A DNA stretch of 64,000 nt. Origin: an uncultured Christensenella sp. Its GTDB lineage: Bacteria; Bacillota; Clostridia; Christensenellales; Pumilibacteraceae. The DNA is taken from NCBI GenBank assembly GCA_910577995.1, contig CAJTND010000004.1, positions 1-64,000 on the forward strand, in the 5' to 3' direction. Under the pieces are notes generated by a model. The model ran no database searches. It saw only the letters and a program-made list of their open reading frames with translations, and was not told where the DNA came from. Numbering within the stretch: position 1 is the stretch's first letter; each line of letters opens with the position of its first letter. Below are positions 24,002 through 32,291 of this stretch, piece after piece. The translations under genes and the position numbers were made by a program.

Positions 24002-25041
24002 TACCTCTCGGACTGCTTATAGTGATGTACGCGCTGGTAATTTGCGCCGTTGGGTTAGCCGCCGCGCCGTTCGTGATAAGCGCGGTGCAGAAAAAACGCG
24101 CGACGCGCCCCGTCGAGTACTACCCTCCGCGCGGGTTCTCGCCGATAGACGTCATGATAGAATACTTCGGCTCGCGCGCGAACATGCGCGAGCTGTTCGA
24201 CCCGTTGATGCTGTTTTGGGCGGACCACGGCTTCATCGAGATAGAAGAGGACTGCAAGCGCGGACTGAAGCTTACCAAGCTCAAACAGCTCGAGCCCGTC
24301 GGCGAAAAGGACGCGAGGCGCGATCAGACATACCGCTACGAAAAACAGCTTTTCGACGATATGTTCGCAGATAAGGACGTGTTCTATACGCTCGCCGCTA
24401 CGTCCGCACACGAAAACGATTATAAAAAATTCTGCAAAAACTGCAAGAATGCGGCGCAGCACGCAATGTCGCCGCTCGGCAGAAGGCTCGCGCTGATAAA
24501 CGCCGTTTTTTCGTCCGCGCTCATGGTGCTGATGACGATGACCGTCGGCGCGGTGACTGAGAATACGCTGTTCGTAGCGATGCTATTTCCGATAGTCGCG
24601 GTGTTCTTTATGATAGCGTTCCGCTTGATGGACGTCGACGTGAAAATAAACGTGTTCAAGCATTTCTTTTTCGCGCTTTGGGGCGGCGCGCCGATGGGCG
24701 TCGCGCTCGCGTCGACGCGTCCCGAGTACGCCGTCGCAGTCGCTCTGTCGGTAGCGCTCGCGTACCTCGCCATACACGTGCTGTTCGAGAGAGTGGATAT
24801 AAGGAACGAAAAAGACATAGAGTACTACGGACGGATAGACTCGTTCAAGAGGTTTTTGCTCGAAGCGGAGCAAGACAAGCTCGAACTGCTCGTCGAGGAC
24901 GATCCCGACTGGTTTTTCGATATCCTGCCGTTCTGCTATATATTGAAGATAACCGATAAGCTCAAAAACAAGTTCGATAGGATAATGCTCGACGGTCCGT
25001 CGCGCTACCTCGGCAATATGCGCGATATACTGATGTTTTAG
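23998..25041 (+). CDS. DUF2207-like membrane protein, copy 2
   Basis: 347 aa from the GTG at 23998, which overlaps the previous stop. It follows the same plan as its neighbour: helix at about 3-24, the motif PPRGFSPIDVMIEYFGSRA, LFWADHGFIEI, helices at about 160-255, and an end resembling ILPFCYILKITDKLKNKFDRI. It is probably a recent tandem duplicate that has diverged. Two adjacent, translationally coupled paralogues suggest a heteromeric membrane complex; the role is unknown. Confidence 0.6.
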   Translation: MIPLGLLIVMYALVICAVGLAAAPFVISAVQKKRATRPVEYYPPRGFSPIDVMIEYFGSRANMRELFDPLMLFWADHGFIEIEEDCKRGLKLTKLKQLEPVGEKDARRDQTYRYEKQLFDDMFADKDVFYTLAATSAHENDYKKFCKNCKNAAQHAMSPLGRRLALINAVFSSALMVLMTMTVGAVTENTLFVAMLFPIVAVFFMIAFRLMDVDVKINVFKHFFFALWGGAPMGVALASTRPEYAVAVALSVALAYLAIHVLFERVDIRNEKDIEYYGRIDSFKRFLLEAEQDKLELLVEDDPDWFFDILPFCYILKITDKLKNKFDRIMLDGPSRYLGNMRDILMF

Positions 25042-25070
25042 GATAGCCGATGCAGTATCTCGCTATAACG

Positions 25071-25503
25071 TAAAGCCCCCTCCGTCGGCTACGCCGACAC
25101 CTCCCCCAATAGGGGGCGGCGAAGACGTTTCCACTCGTCACCTCGTCGCTTCCCCCTCTCGGGGGAAGTGGCACGAAGTGCCGATAGGGGCTTAATGGTA
25201 GTGACGGCTTTACTGTCCTTTTCATGCTCTATCGTAAAGCCCCCTCCGTCGGCTGCGCCGACACCTCCCCCCAACGGGGGCGGCGAAGACGTTTCCACTC
25301 GTCGCTTCTTCCAAATGGGGCGGCGAAGACGTTTCCACTCGTCACTTCTTCCAAATGGGGCGGCGAAGACGTAGCACTCGTTGGCAGGCGGCGAAGAGGT
25401 TGCAATCTTACCGCAGTCGCTTCCCCCTTGCGAACCTACACCCGTCGCCCCGTCGCTTCCCCCTCTCGGGGGAAGTGGCACGAAGTGCCGATAGGGGCTT
25501 TAC
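25071..25503. repeat. Repeat family B, two composite copies
   Basis: Copies run 25071-25195 and 25235-25503. Each opens TAAAGCCCCCTCCGTCGGC, contains CCGACACCTCCCCC and GGGGGCGGCGAAGACG, and closes GGGGGAAGTGGCACGAAG...ATAGGGGCTT. The second copy has three tandem units around AAATGGGGCGGCGAAGACG. There is no gene from 25042 to 25748. Confidence 0.85.
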
Positions 25504-25652
25504 GGTAACGCCCGTTAATTGTCGAACGCGTCTGAAAAGATGTTTTTTATATTGCCCCCCAAAAGTCCTTTTATTTGCATTGCGCACGCGATTCACAATT
25601 AAAACCCCATTGAAAAAATACAAAAAATTTGTAAAATATTGCCTTTCATATA

Positions 25653-25681
25653 TTGACAAACGTCCGATTAGGTGATAAACT
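25653..25681 (+). promoter_or_regulatory. Probable promoter of the Big_2 lipoprotein gene
   Basis: TTGACA (25653-25658), 17 bases, TAAACT (25676-25681). Confidence 0.6.
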
Positions 25682-25748
25682 GTTTACAGTTCGACAATAT
25701 ATGTCGTACAAAAAAATTCATAACATATTTTGTTTGTATGGAGGCAAA

Positions 25749-27218
25749 ATGATGAAGAAGAGGAAAATCGCATTGGCGTTGGGTCTTTGCACTGTCGTCG
25801 GACTTTCGGCGGTAGGTCTTGCCGCGTGCGGCGAAAAACCGGCGAAACCCGGCTCGAAATCGGAGTATTACATTGTCGGTTTATCGTCAAGCGATATTTT
25901 CGGCGGCGAGCTCGACTGGGGCAAGCAGCACAAAGACACCGTCGCGGAAATACCCGACGCCGTCAACTTCAAGACGACTAAGACATCCAACGTTTACGAG
26001 CTTACCGTCGACCTTTACGAGAACGACGAGTTCCAGATCGTCATAGCCGGCAAGGGCTGGACGGGACAGATGGGCTACGAGGTGCTTGCGTCCGATCAGC
26101 AAGCCGACGGCGTTATCGAGATCCCGGGCGGCGGCACGAACTCCAACTTCAAGCTGGACAAGGACGGCAGATACACGTTTACTCTCACCGTCAACGGCGA
26201 GGGCGCAAACAAGGTCACCTACACCCGCACCGACGATCAGGCGAAGCTCCCGCGCGTAGTGCTCAACAAATCGGCGCTCGTTCTTACGGCGGGCGGAGAA
26301 GAAACGCTTACCGCGACGCTCAAAGATACGGAAACTCCCGTCGTTTGGTCGTCCGACAAGCCCGAGATAGCGACTGTCGATCCCACGACGGGCAAAGTCA
26401 CGGGCGTATCCGCAGGCAAGGCTGTCATCACCGCCAAATCGGGCGATGCGACCGCGTCCTGCACCGTCACCGTAGCCAAAGCCGCCGTCAACTATTATCT
26501 TGTCGGCAGTTCGCCGTTGGACTACTTTACCAACTGGCAGACGATAACCGAGCTTGACAAAATAAACGAGAATATCCTGTTCACCGCTCACGAAACGGAG
26601 AAGGACACGTATGTTCTTAATACGCCGCTCTATGAAGGAACGGAGTTCAAGATCTGCACGTTCGGCGCAGGAAATTTCGGTTGGGACGGCGCGATAGATT
26701 ACAGCAAGCTCGACGCGGAAAGCAAGGAAGCGGAGTTTGTAAAAGACAATAACGGCAATATAAAAATCGTTGCCGACGGTATGTACCAAATAACCATCAC
26801 CGAAACCGCCGATGGCAAGGTCGTCAACTTCGAGCGCACGGGCGATGCTCCCGTTCTTGCTTGGTCGTATGACGTATATGCAAAAGGCAGCTGGCATATT
26901 TCTTGGGGCGGAGATTTCAAGAAAGTAAACGGCGATACTCCGCTTGACAAAGATAATCTCACCGCCACGGGCAACATAACGCTTGCGGTAGATAATGAGT
27001 TCGGCTTCTTCACTTCTCGTACTACCGGCGATCCCAAGGAGGTCAGCTTTGGCGGCAAGAATCTTATGTCCGGCGAAAATATAGTCGGCAGTAAGATAGA
27101 CGTTTCCGGCGGCAATGCCAAATGCAAGGAAGCGGGCACGTACAATGTTACCGTTACGCTTGATGCGAAGGGCAACTTCGTTTCGATAGTCTTCAACAGC
27201 TTCACGCCCGCGGCGTAA
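25749..27218 (+). CDS. Lipoprotein with a Big_2 domain between repeated modules
   Basis: 489 aa from the ATG at 25749, with GGAGG just upstream. Residues 1-27 are a lipoprotein signal ending in LAAC (lipid on C27), so it is anchored outside the membrane. Three similar modules of about 80-110 residues each begin with a YYIVG, YYLVG or YDVYAKGSW strand and contain a Y..T..LYE..EF.I pattern. A bacterial Ig-like Big_2 domain (about 178-256: VVLNKSALVLTAGGEETLTATL, ITAKSGDATASCTVTV) separates the first two. The modules resemble carbohydrate-binding beta-sandwiches; binding to glycan is inference. A terminator follows. Confidence 0.75.
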   Translation: MMKKRKIALALGLCTVVGLSAVGLAACGEKPAKPGSKSEYYIVGLSSSDIFGGELDWGKQHKDTVAEIPDAVNFKTTKTSNVYELTVDLYENDEFQIVIAGKGWTGQMGYEVLASDQQADGVIEIPGGGTNSNFKLDKDGRYTFTLTVNGEGANKVTYTRTDDQAKLPRVVLNKSALVLTAGGEETLTATLKDTETPVVWSSDKPEIATVDPTTGKVTGVSAGKAVITAKSGDATASCTVTVAKAAVNYYLVGSSPLDYFTNWQTITELDKINENILFTAHETEKDTYVLNTPLYEGTEFKICTFGAGNFGWDGAIDYSKLDAESKEAEFVKDNNGNIKIVADGMYQITITETADGKVVNFERTGDAPVLAWSYDVYAKGSWHISWGGDFKKVNGDTPLDKDNLTATGNITLAVDNEFGFFTSRTTGDPKEVSFGGKNLMSGENIVGSKIDVSGGNAKCKEAGTYNVTVTLDAKGNFVSIVFNSFTPAA

Positions 27219-27253
27219 GTAGTTAGCTTGACTTATTAAGTTCATAAACAGAT

Positions 27254-27281
27254 AGACCCGACCTTGACGGTCGGGTCTTTT
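27254..27281 (+). terminator. Terminator after the lipoprotein gene
   Basis: Stem AGACCCGACC (27254-27263) and GGTCGGGTCT (27269-27278) around a TTGAC loop, followed by a T-run. Confidence 0.9.
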
Positions 27282-27345
27282 CGTTGAATATTTGTCACGC
27301 CCGTTTGTCCTACATGTTACGCCCGTTTGTCCTACCCGTCACGCT

Positions 27346-27614
27346 CGTTTGTCATTCTGAGCGGAGCGAAGAATCTCTGACGGTAAGCAATAACAGCCGT
27401 CGAGATCCTTCGGCTTGCGCCTCAGGATGACAAACGGGTGGGGGGTGGGGAAAATGGCTCGGAATGACAAACATAGCGGTGAGCCGTCGCTGAATGACAA
27501 ACAGGTATAGCGGTAAGCCGTCGCTGAATGACAAACAAACTCGGGGGCGCGTTATGTCGCTCCGAGCGAATGTGTTACGCTTGTTTTGTCACTCTGAGCG
27601 CAAGCGAAGAGTCT
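27346..27614. repeat. Repeat family A cluster
   Basis: Full copies at 27346-27377, 27402-27434 (inverted) and 27584-27614, with short degenerate units between them (GAATGACAAACA twice, spaced by GGTAAGCCGTCGC-like segments). No gene lies in 27282-27624. Confidence 0.8.
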
Positions 27615-27624
27615 AACCGTCAAC

Positions 27625-28014
27625 CTATTTGACCTTTGCGATCATCTCCGCTTCTATCTTTGCGCCTTTGGGCAGGGCGGCGACCTGAACGCAACTGCGC
27701 GCGGGGTGCGGCTTAGAAAAGTATTCGCCGTATATCTTATTGACCGCGGCGAAGTCGTTTAGGTCGGTCAGGAACACCGTCGTTTTGACGACCGCATCGA
27801 AGTCGCAGCCGCACTCTTTGAGCACTGCTTCTATGTTCTTCATTACGCGATGGGTCTGCTCGGCTATATCGTCGCTTTCGATATTGCCCGTTTCGGGCGT
27901 TATCGGTATCTGTCCCGACGCGAATAAAAACCCGTCTATCTCTATCGCTTGCGAGTACGGTCCTATCGCCGACGGCGCAAAGCTTGTCTTTATTTGTTTT
28001 TTGGATGCGGACAT
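27625..28014 (-). CDS. ridA: RidA-family enamine/imine deaminase
   Basis: 129 aa, the family's usual length. RidA hydrolyses reactive enamines and imines formed by PLP enzymes. APSAIGPYSQAI, FASGQIP, VFLTDLNDFAAVN and the active-site Arg106 in PARSCVQV with Glu121 are all present. AAAGGAG precedes the ATG. It is a monocistronic gene between repeat clusters A and B. Confidence 0.95.
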   Translation of the reverse strand: MSASKKQIKTSFAPSAIGPYSQAIEIDGFLFASGQIPITPETGNIESDDIAEQTHRVMKNIEAVLKECGCDFDAVVKTTVFLTDLNDFAAVNKIYGEYFSKPHPARSCVQVAALPKGAKIEAEMIAKVK

Positions 28015-28042
28015 AGTATCTCCTTTATTTTGGGCGGGTGGT

Positions 28043-28221
28043 ATAAAGCCCCTATCGTCAACGCTTGCGCGTTGCCACTTCCCCCGAGTGGGGGAAGCGA
28101 CGAGGTGCGCGTGGGAAACGCTTTTGCCTTTACTGCCGTCGGGAAGCGACGAGGTGACGGAAGTAACGACTTCGCCGCCCCCTATTGGGGGAGGTGTCGG
28201 CGAAGCCGACGGAGGGGGCTT
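28043..28221. repeat. Repeat family B copy
   Basis: It starts TAAAGCCCCTATCGTCAACG, contains CTTCCCCCGAGTGGGGGAAG and GCCGCCCCCTATTGGGGGAG, and ends CGGAGGGGGCTT. Both halves are imperfect inverted repeats. Confidence 0.85.
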
Positions 28222-28251
28222 GTTGTAGGGTGGTAATAAACTAACCTTGTT

Positions 28252-29670
28252 TTATTTCCCCAGCCGAGTTTTTACCGATCTAAGGCGTTTGACGCATTCG
28301 TCGACGCCGAAGAGCTTGACCATTTCTTCGCCGCCGCCGGGCGTAGCCGCCGCGCCTGTCAGCGCGATACGGTATATCCACAGCACCTGACCTTTTTTCA
28401 GTCCGCGCGATTCCGCGACGGCGTTAAGCCGTTCGCCGAGCCCGTCGACGCCCTTCTCCGTTTCGGCGACGAGCTCGTCCATGAGCGAGGCGGCGAGCGC
28501 CGCGTCGGTCTTCCATTTTTTATTGACGAACAGTTCGAGGTCGAACCCGTCGAACATATCGAGGAATGCGGTCTTTTCTTTAATGTCCGAGAGTATCTCG
28601 ACGCGCGGCTGCAAAAGCTCGGACAGGTAGCGATAGTCTATATTCCTATCGGGGCAGTACTTGTCATAGAACGGCGCGGCGGCGGCGTGGAACTCGTCAG
28701 TCGGCATTTCCTTTATATACAGCGAGTTGAGCCAGCGCATTTTGGTTTCGTCGAATATCGACGACGAGCGTTGCAAGCCCTCTATCGAGAAGCAGTCCGT
28801 CAGCTCCTGCATGGACAGTTTTTCGCGGTTGTCTTTGGGATTCCAGCCGAGCAGCGCGATATAGTTGACTATCGCATGCGGCAGGAAGCCCTTAGCCAAA
28901 AAGTCCTCGAAGCCCGCGTCGCCGTCGCGCTTGCTCAGCTTGTGCGTCGCGTCGCGCATTATCGGTTGGAGGTGGATATACACGGGACGCTCCCAGCCGA
29001 GCGCGTCGTACAGAAGATTGTATTTGGGCGTGGACATCAGGTATTCCACGCCGCGGATGCAGTGCGTTATCCCCATCAGGTGATCGTCGATGACGTTGGC
29101 GAAGTTGTACGTCGGCATGCCGTCGGACTTGATAAGGATATTGTCCTCTAGGTCTTTGAAGTCGACGGTCACGTCGCCGAAAACCTCGTCATGATACGTT
29201 GACGTGCCGCTTTCGGGTATGTTCTGCCTGATGACGTACGGCTCGCCTGCGGCGATTCGGCGTTCTACCTCGGCTTTGCCGAGCTTCATGCAGTGCTTGT
29301 CGTATTTGGTCGCGCCGGACTTATGCAGATCCTCGAGCCGCTCCTTTGAGCAGAAGCAGCAATACGCGTCGCCGCTGTCGAGCAGTTTTTTCGCGTATTC
29401 GAGGTATATCTCCTTGCGCTCGGACTGAACGTACGGACCGTACGCGCCGCCGACGATAGGACCTTCGTCGTAGTCCATGCCCGCTTTTGCGAGCGCGCTT
29501 ATGATAACGTCCACCGCGCCCGCGACCTCGCGGTTTTGGTCGGTGTCCTCTATGCGGAGTATGAATTTGCCGCCGTTCTTCCTTGCGAAGAGGTAAGCGT
29601 AAAGCGCGGTCCTCAGTCCGCCTATGTGAAGATACCCCGTCGGGCTGGGCGCGAATCTCGTGCGTACCAT
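28252..29670 (-). CDS. gltX: Glutamyl-tRNA synthetase
   Basis: 472 aa from the ATG at 29670, which has AAGGAGAG upstream; an in-frame start 7 codons earlier lacks one. Class I signatures HIGG (residues 15-18) and KLSKR (244-248) are present, with GMPTYNFANVIDDHLMGITHCIRG for the Rossmann core. It charges tRNA-Glu; a non-discriminating enzyme that also charges tRNA-Gln is possible in this phylum but cannot be judged here. The opposing gene at 29767 is divergently transcribed. Confidence 0.96.
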   Translation of the reverse strand: MVRTRFAPSPTGYLHIGGLRTALYAYLFARKNGGKFILRIEDTDQNREVAGAVDVIISALAKAGMDYDEGPIVGGAYGPYVQSERKEIYLEYAKKLLDSGDAYCCFCSKERLEDLHKSGATKYDKHCMKLGKAEVERRIAAGEPYVIRQNIPESGTSTYHDEVFGDVTVDFKDLEDNILIKSDGMPTYNFANVIDDHLMGITHCIRGVEYLMSTPKYNLLYDALGWERPVYIHLQPIMRDATHKLSKRDGDAGFEDFLAKGFLPHAIVNYIALLGWNPKDNREKLSMQELTDCFSIEGLQRSSSIFDETKMRWLNSLYIKEMPTDEFHAAAAPFYDKYCPDRNIDYRYLSELLQPRVEILSDIKEKTAFLDMFDGFDLELFVNKKWKTDAALAASLMDELVAETEKGVDGLGERLNAVAESRGLKKGQVLWIYRIALTGAAATPGGGEEMVKLFGVDECVKRLRSVKTRLGK

Positions 29671-29684
29671 GGTAGAAACTCTCC

Positions 29685-29713
29685 TTGACAACGTTTTTCG
29701 TCTATGCTATAAT
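29685..29713 (+). promoter_or_regulatory. Consensus promoter of the dipeptidase gene
   Basis: TTGACA (29685-29690), 17 bases, TATAAT (29708-29713). Confidence 0.88.
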
Positions 29714-29722
29714 TTTTTATAT

Positions 29723-29751
29723 ATTGTAATGCTTTTGCGCGCAAAACGCAA
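29723..29751 (-). promoter_or_regulatory. Probable promoter of gltX
   Basis: On the minus strand TTGCGT (29751-29746), 17 bases, TACAAT (29728-29723). It overlaps face to face with the leader of the divergent gene. Confidence 0.6.
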
Positions 29752-29766
29752 GCGAAAGGAAGTTGT

Positions 29767-31176
29767 ATGGACGAAAAAACGTTATTGACCGACCTCGCGG
29801 AAATAATCGCGATACCGAGCGTATATTCCGCGCCGACGCCCGGCGCGCCCTACGGCGAGGACTGCCGCCGCGCGCTCGAATGGTTCGTCGACAAGGCGCG
29901 CGCCTACGGGCTGAACGCCGCCAACGTCGACAACCGCTGCGCCTATGCCGAGTACGGCGACGGCGGAGAGTGCATCGGCATTCTCGCGCATCTCGACGTC
30001 GTGCCTGCCGGCAACGGCTGGGCGACCGACCCGTTCAAGATGGTAGAGGAGGGCGGCAAGGTCTACGGCCGCGGCGTCGGCGACGACAAGGGCTCGGCGG
30101 TCGTGTGCCTGCACGTGCTCAAAGAGCTGAAAGACAGGGGCGTAAAGCTCCGCCGCCGCGTTCGGCTCATCGTCGGTTCGGACGAGGAGCGCGGCTCGTC
30201 GTGCATAGCGTATTACAAAAAGAAAGGCGAGGAGCTGCCCGTCGCGTCGTTCGTGCCCGACAGCGAGTTCCCCGTTATTAACAGCGAGAAAGGCATATCG
30301 CATATGCGGTTCGATTTCAAGGACGGCGCGCTCGCCGCAGAGGTTTGCGGCATAAGCGGCGCGGCGTGCCAAAACGCAGTGCCCGACCGCTCGGTGCTCA
30401 AACTCGTCAAGGGCGGCAAGCTCGAAGCGGCGCTCAAAGCGGCTTGCGGCGGCGTTGCTACCGCCGAGGCGTTCAAGCTCCCGCCCGCGGTCGAGAACAT
30501 CGTTTCGGGCGGCGCGAGCCCCGACGATTTTTCATTGGAGAACGCGCGCGACGGCATAACGATAACCGCGGAGGGCACGGCGGAGCACGCGTCCACGCCC
30601 GAGAAGGGCGACAACGCGCTGTGGAAAACGCTCGGCTTGCTTGCGGCGTACAACGGCGTTATCGGGTCGAAGAACGTCGTCGGCATTTACGAAACGCTCT
30701 GCACTCCGCTCGCAACGGAAAAGCTCGGCATATACGTCGACGACCCGAAGAGCGGCGACCTCACGGCGTGCATGAGCATGGCGGACATAAAGGACGGGAC
30801 GCTGTCGCTTACCGTCGACTTCCGACTGCCGCTCGGCGTGAGCGCGGAGAGCGTCGCGCAAGCCGTCGAGAACAAGCTCGGCTGCAAGGCGAACATACTC
30901 GACTATCATCCCAACCTGTTTATCGACGAGGACGCGCCGCTTATCAAGACGCTGCTTAAAGTCTATCGCGGCATCACGGGCGATATGACCGCGCCGCTCA
31001 AAACGGGCGGCGGAACGTATGCGCGCGAGCTGCCCAACGCCGTCGCTTTCGGCTGCACGCCGCTCGATATAGACATAAACATGCACCGCGCCGACGAGAA
31101 TTTCCCCGTCGCTCAGCTTTTTAAGAACTTCGAGATCTACTATGCCGCCGCGGTCGCGCTCGCCGAGGAGAAGTAG
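29767..31176 (+). CDS. PepV-like M20 dipeptidase
   Basis: 469 aa. A metal-dependent dipeptidase of the M20 (Sapep/PepV) family that cleaves dipeptides in the cytoplasm. Active-site motifs: GILAHLDVVPAG (H75, D77), GRGVGDDKG (D106), the catalytic/metal Glu pair in GSDEERGS (E140, E141) and DSEFPV. Near the C-terminus, TGGGTYAREL and MHRADENF supply the last ligands. AAAGGAAG precedes the ATG. Confidence 0.93.
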   Translation: MDEKTLLTDLAEIIAIPSVYSAPTPGAPYGEDCRRALEWFVDKARAYGLNAANVDNRCAYAEYGDGGECIGILAHLDVVPAGNGWATDPFKMVEEGGKVYGRGVGDDKGSAVVCLHVLKELKDRGVKLRRRVRLIVGSDEERGSSCIAYYKKKGEELPVASFVPDSEFPVINSEKGISHMRFDFKDGALAAEVCGISGAACQNAVPDRSVLKLVKGGKLEAALKAACGGVATAEAFKLPPAVENIVSGGASPDDFSLENARDGITITAEGTAEHASTPEKGDNALWKTLGLLAAYNGVIGSKNVVGIYETLCTPLATEKLGIYVDDPKSGDLTACMSMADIKDGTLSLTVDFRLPLGVSAESVAQAVENKLGCKANILDYHPNLFIDEDAPLIKTLLKVYRGITGDMTAPLKTGGGTYARELPNAVAFGCTPLDIDINMHRADENFPVAQLFKNFEIYYAAAVALAEEK

Positions 31177-31201
31177 TCGGGGGCGACGAAGTTACGATGC
31201 C

Positions 31202-31385
31202 GTAAAGCCCCTATCGTCAACGCTAACGCGTTGACACTTCCCCCAAACGGGGGAAGCGACAAGGTGACGGAAGCAACGCCTTCGCCGTTCATGCCATAGC
31301 GAAGTGACGGCATGACGCGTGTACCCTCTTTGCCGCCCCCTTTTGGGGGAGGTGTCCGAGCATCGCGAGGACGGAGGGGGGCTTT
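31202..31385. repeat. Repeat family B copy
   Basis: It starts TAAAGCCCCTATCGTCAACG and ends GAGGACGGAGGGGGGCTTT. It fills the gap between the dipeptidase and thioredoxin genes; no gene is seen in it. Confidence 0.85.
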
Positions 31386-31437
31386 GCGCAAAATAAAAAA
31401 TCACAATAAAGTAAATACTACCGATAGGAGATAAATC

Positions 31438-31740
31438 ATGGTAAAACACGATCCCACACGCGAGGAGTACAGGACTATAACGGGCACGGGCAAGACCGTG
31501 GTCGATTTTTGGGCGAGCTGGTGCGGTCCGTGCCGTTCGCAAATGCCCATACTCGAACAGCTCGAAGCGACGGGCGCGGTCGATCTTATAAAGATAGACG
31601 TAGATACCGATTTCGAGTTTTCCAAGGAATTCGGCGTATCGAGCATACCGACGCTCATCCTTTACGACAACGGAAATATAATCAAGAAGTTCGTCGGGCT
31701 GACGCCGCTCGACGAGCTTAAAGCGGCGTTCGGACTGTAA
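31438..31740 (+). CDS. Thioredoxin
   Basis: 100 aa. A single thioredoxin fold with the redox motif WCGPC (residues 28-32), VVDFWAS before it and the cis-proline region SSIPTLILYDNG after it. No signal peptide, so it acts in the cytoplasm. GATAGGAG precedes the ATG. It is followed two bases later by the SRAP gene. Confidence 0.95.
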   Translation: MVKHDPTREEYRTITGTGKTVVDFWASWCGPCRSQMPILEQLEATGAVDLIKIDVDTDFEFSKEFGVSSIPTLILYDNGNIIKKFVGLTPLDELKAAFGL

Positions 31741-31742
31741 CG

Positions 31743-32291
31743 GTGTGCGGCAGGTTCACCGCCGCCGGCGCGAACGGCCGCCGCGACGTCCGGCCTAACG
31801 ACGGCTATCCCGTTGCTACCGCGACGGGCGGAACGCTCATGCGCTGGGGCTTCCGTTTCGACGGACGGCTGACTGTAAACGCGCGCGCCGAGACCGCGCC
31901 GGTGCGGTTTCGCACGGCGTTTTCGAGCGGTAGGTGCGCCGTCGAGGTGTCGGGCTTTTACGAATGGTCGCCGCAGAAACAGGCGTTCTACTACACCGCG
32001 GCGGACGGCGATATCATACTGTGCGCGCTGTCGCGCAGGGAACAGCCGCCGATACGGCGCGGCGCGTTCGGACAGATCGGGTTTTTGTCCGACGCAGAGC
32101 CCGAGCCCGAGCCGGAAGATAGGTTCGTAGTGATAACGACCGCCGCCAACGACAGCGTTTCGCCCGTGCACGACCGCATGCCGCTCATCGTCGACCGCCG
32201 ACGGCTCGACGAATGGCTGTATGACGACGGTTACGCGAAAAACCTTTTGACCGCGCGCATGCCTATGCTCGAAAGCGTGGCGGTGCGGTGA
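31743..32291 (+). CDS. SRAP-domain protein (HMCES/YedK-like)
   Basis: 182 aa from a GTG start, giving Met-Cys2-Gly-Arg-Phe after processing. SRAP proteins crosslink to abasic sites in single-stranded DNA through Cys2 and so protect them. Conserved positions are visible: MCGRF, NARAET, EVSGFYEW, VHDRMPLIV. It overlaps the next gene by GTGA. It is somewhat shorter than E. coli YedK. Confidence 0.93.
   Translation: MCGRFTAAGANGRRDVRPNDGYPVATATGGTLMRWGFRFDGRLTVNARAETAPVRFRTAFSSGRCAVEVSGFYEWSPQKQAFYYTAADGDIILCALSRREQPPIRRGAFGQIGFLSDAEPEPEPEDRFVVITTAANDSVSPVHDRMPLIVDRRRLDEWLYDDGYAKNLLTARMPMLESVAVR

Noticed and set aside
25071..25503. Direct repeats resembling a CRISPR array
   Set aside because: Units are of unequal length with no unique spacers of constant size, and no cas genes are present.
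25516..25696. Further TTGTCGAA or TTCGACA sites near the lipoprotein promoter as Spo0A boxes
   Set aside because: GTCGA-containing words are common in this GC-rich sequence; without promoter placement they carry little weight.
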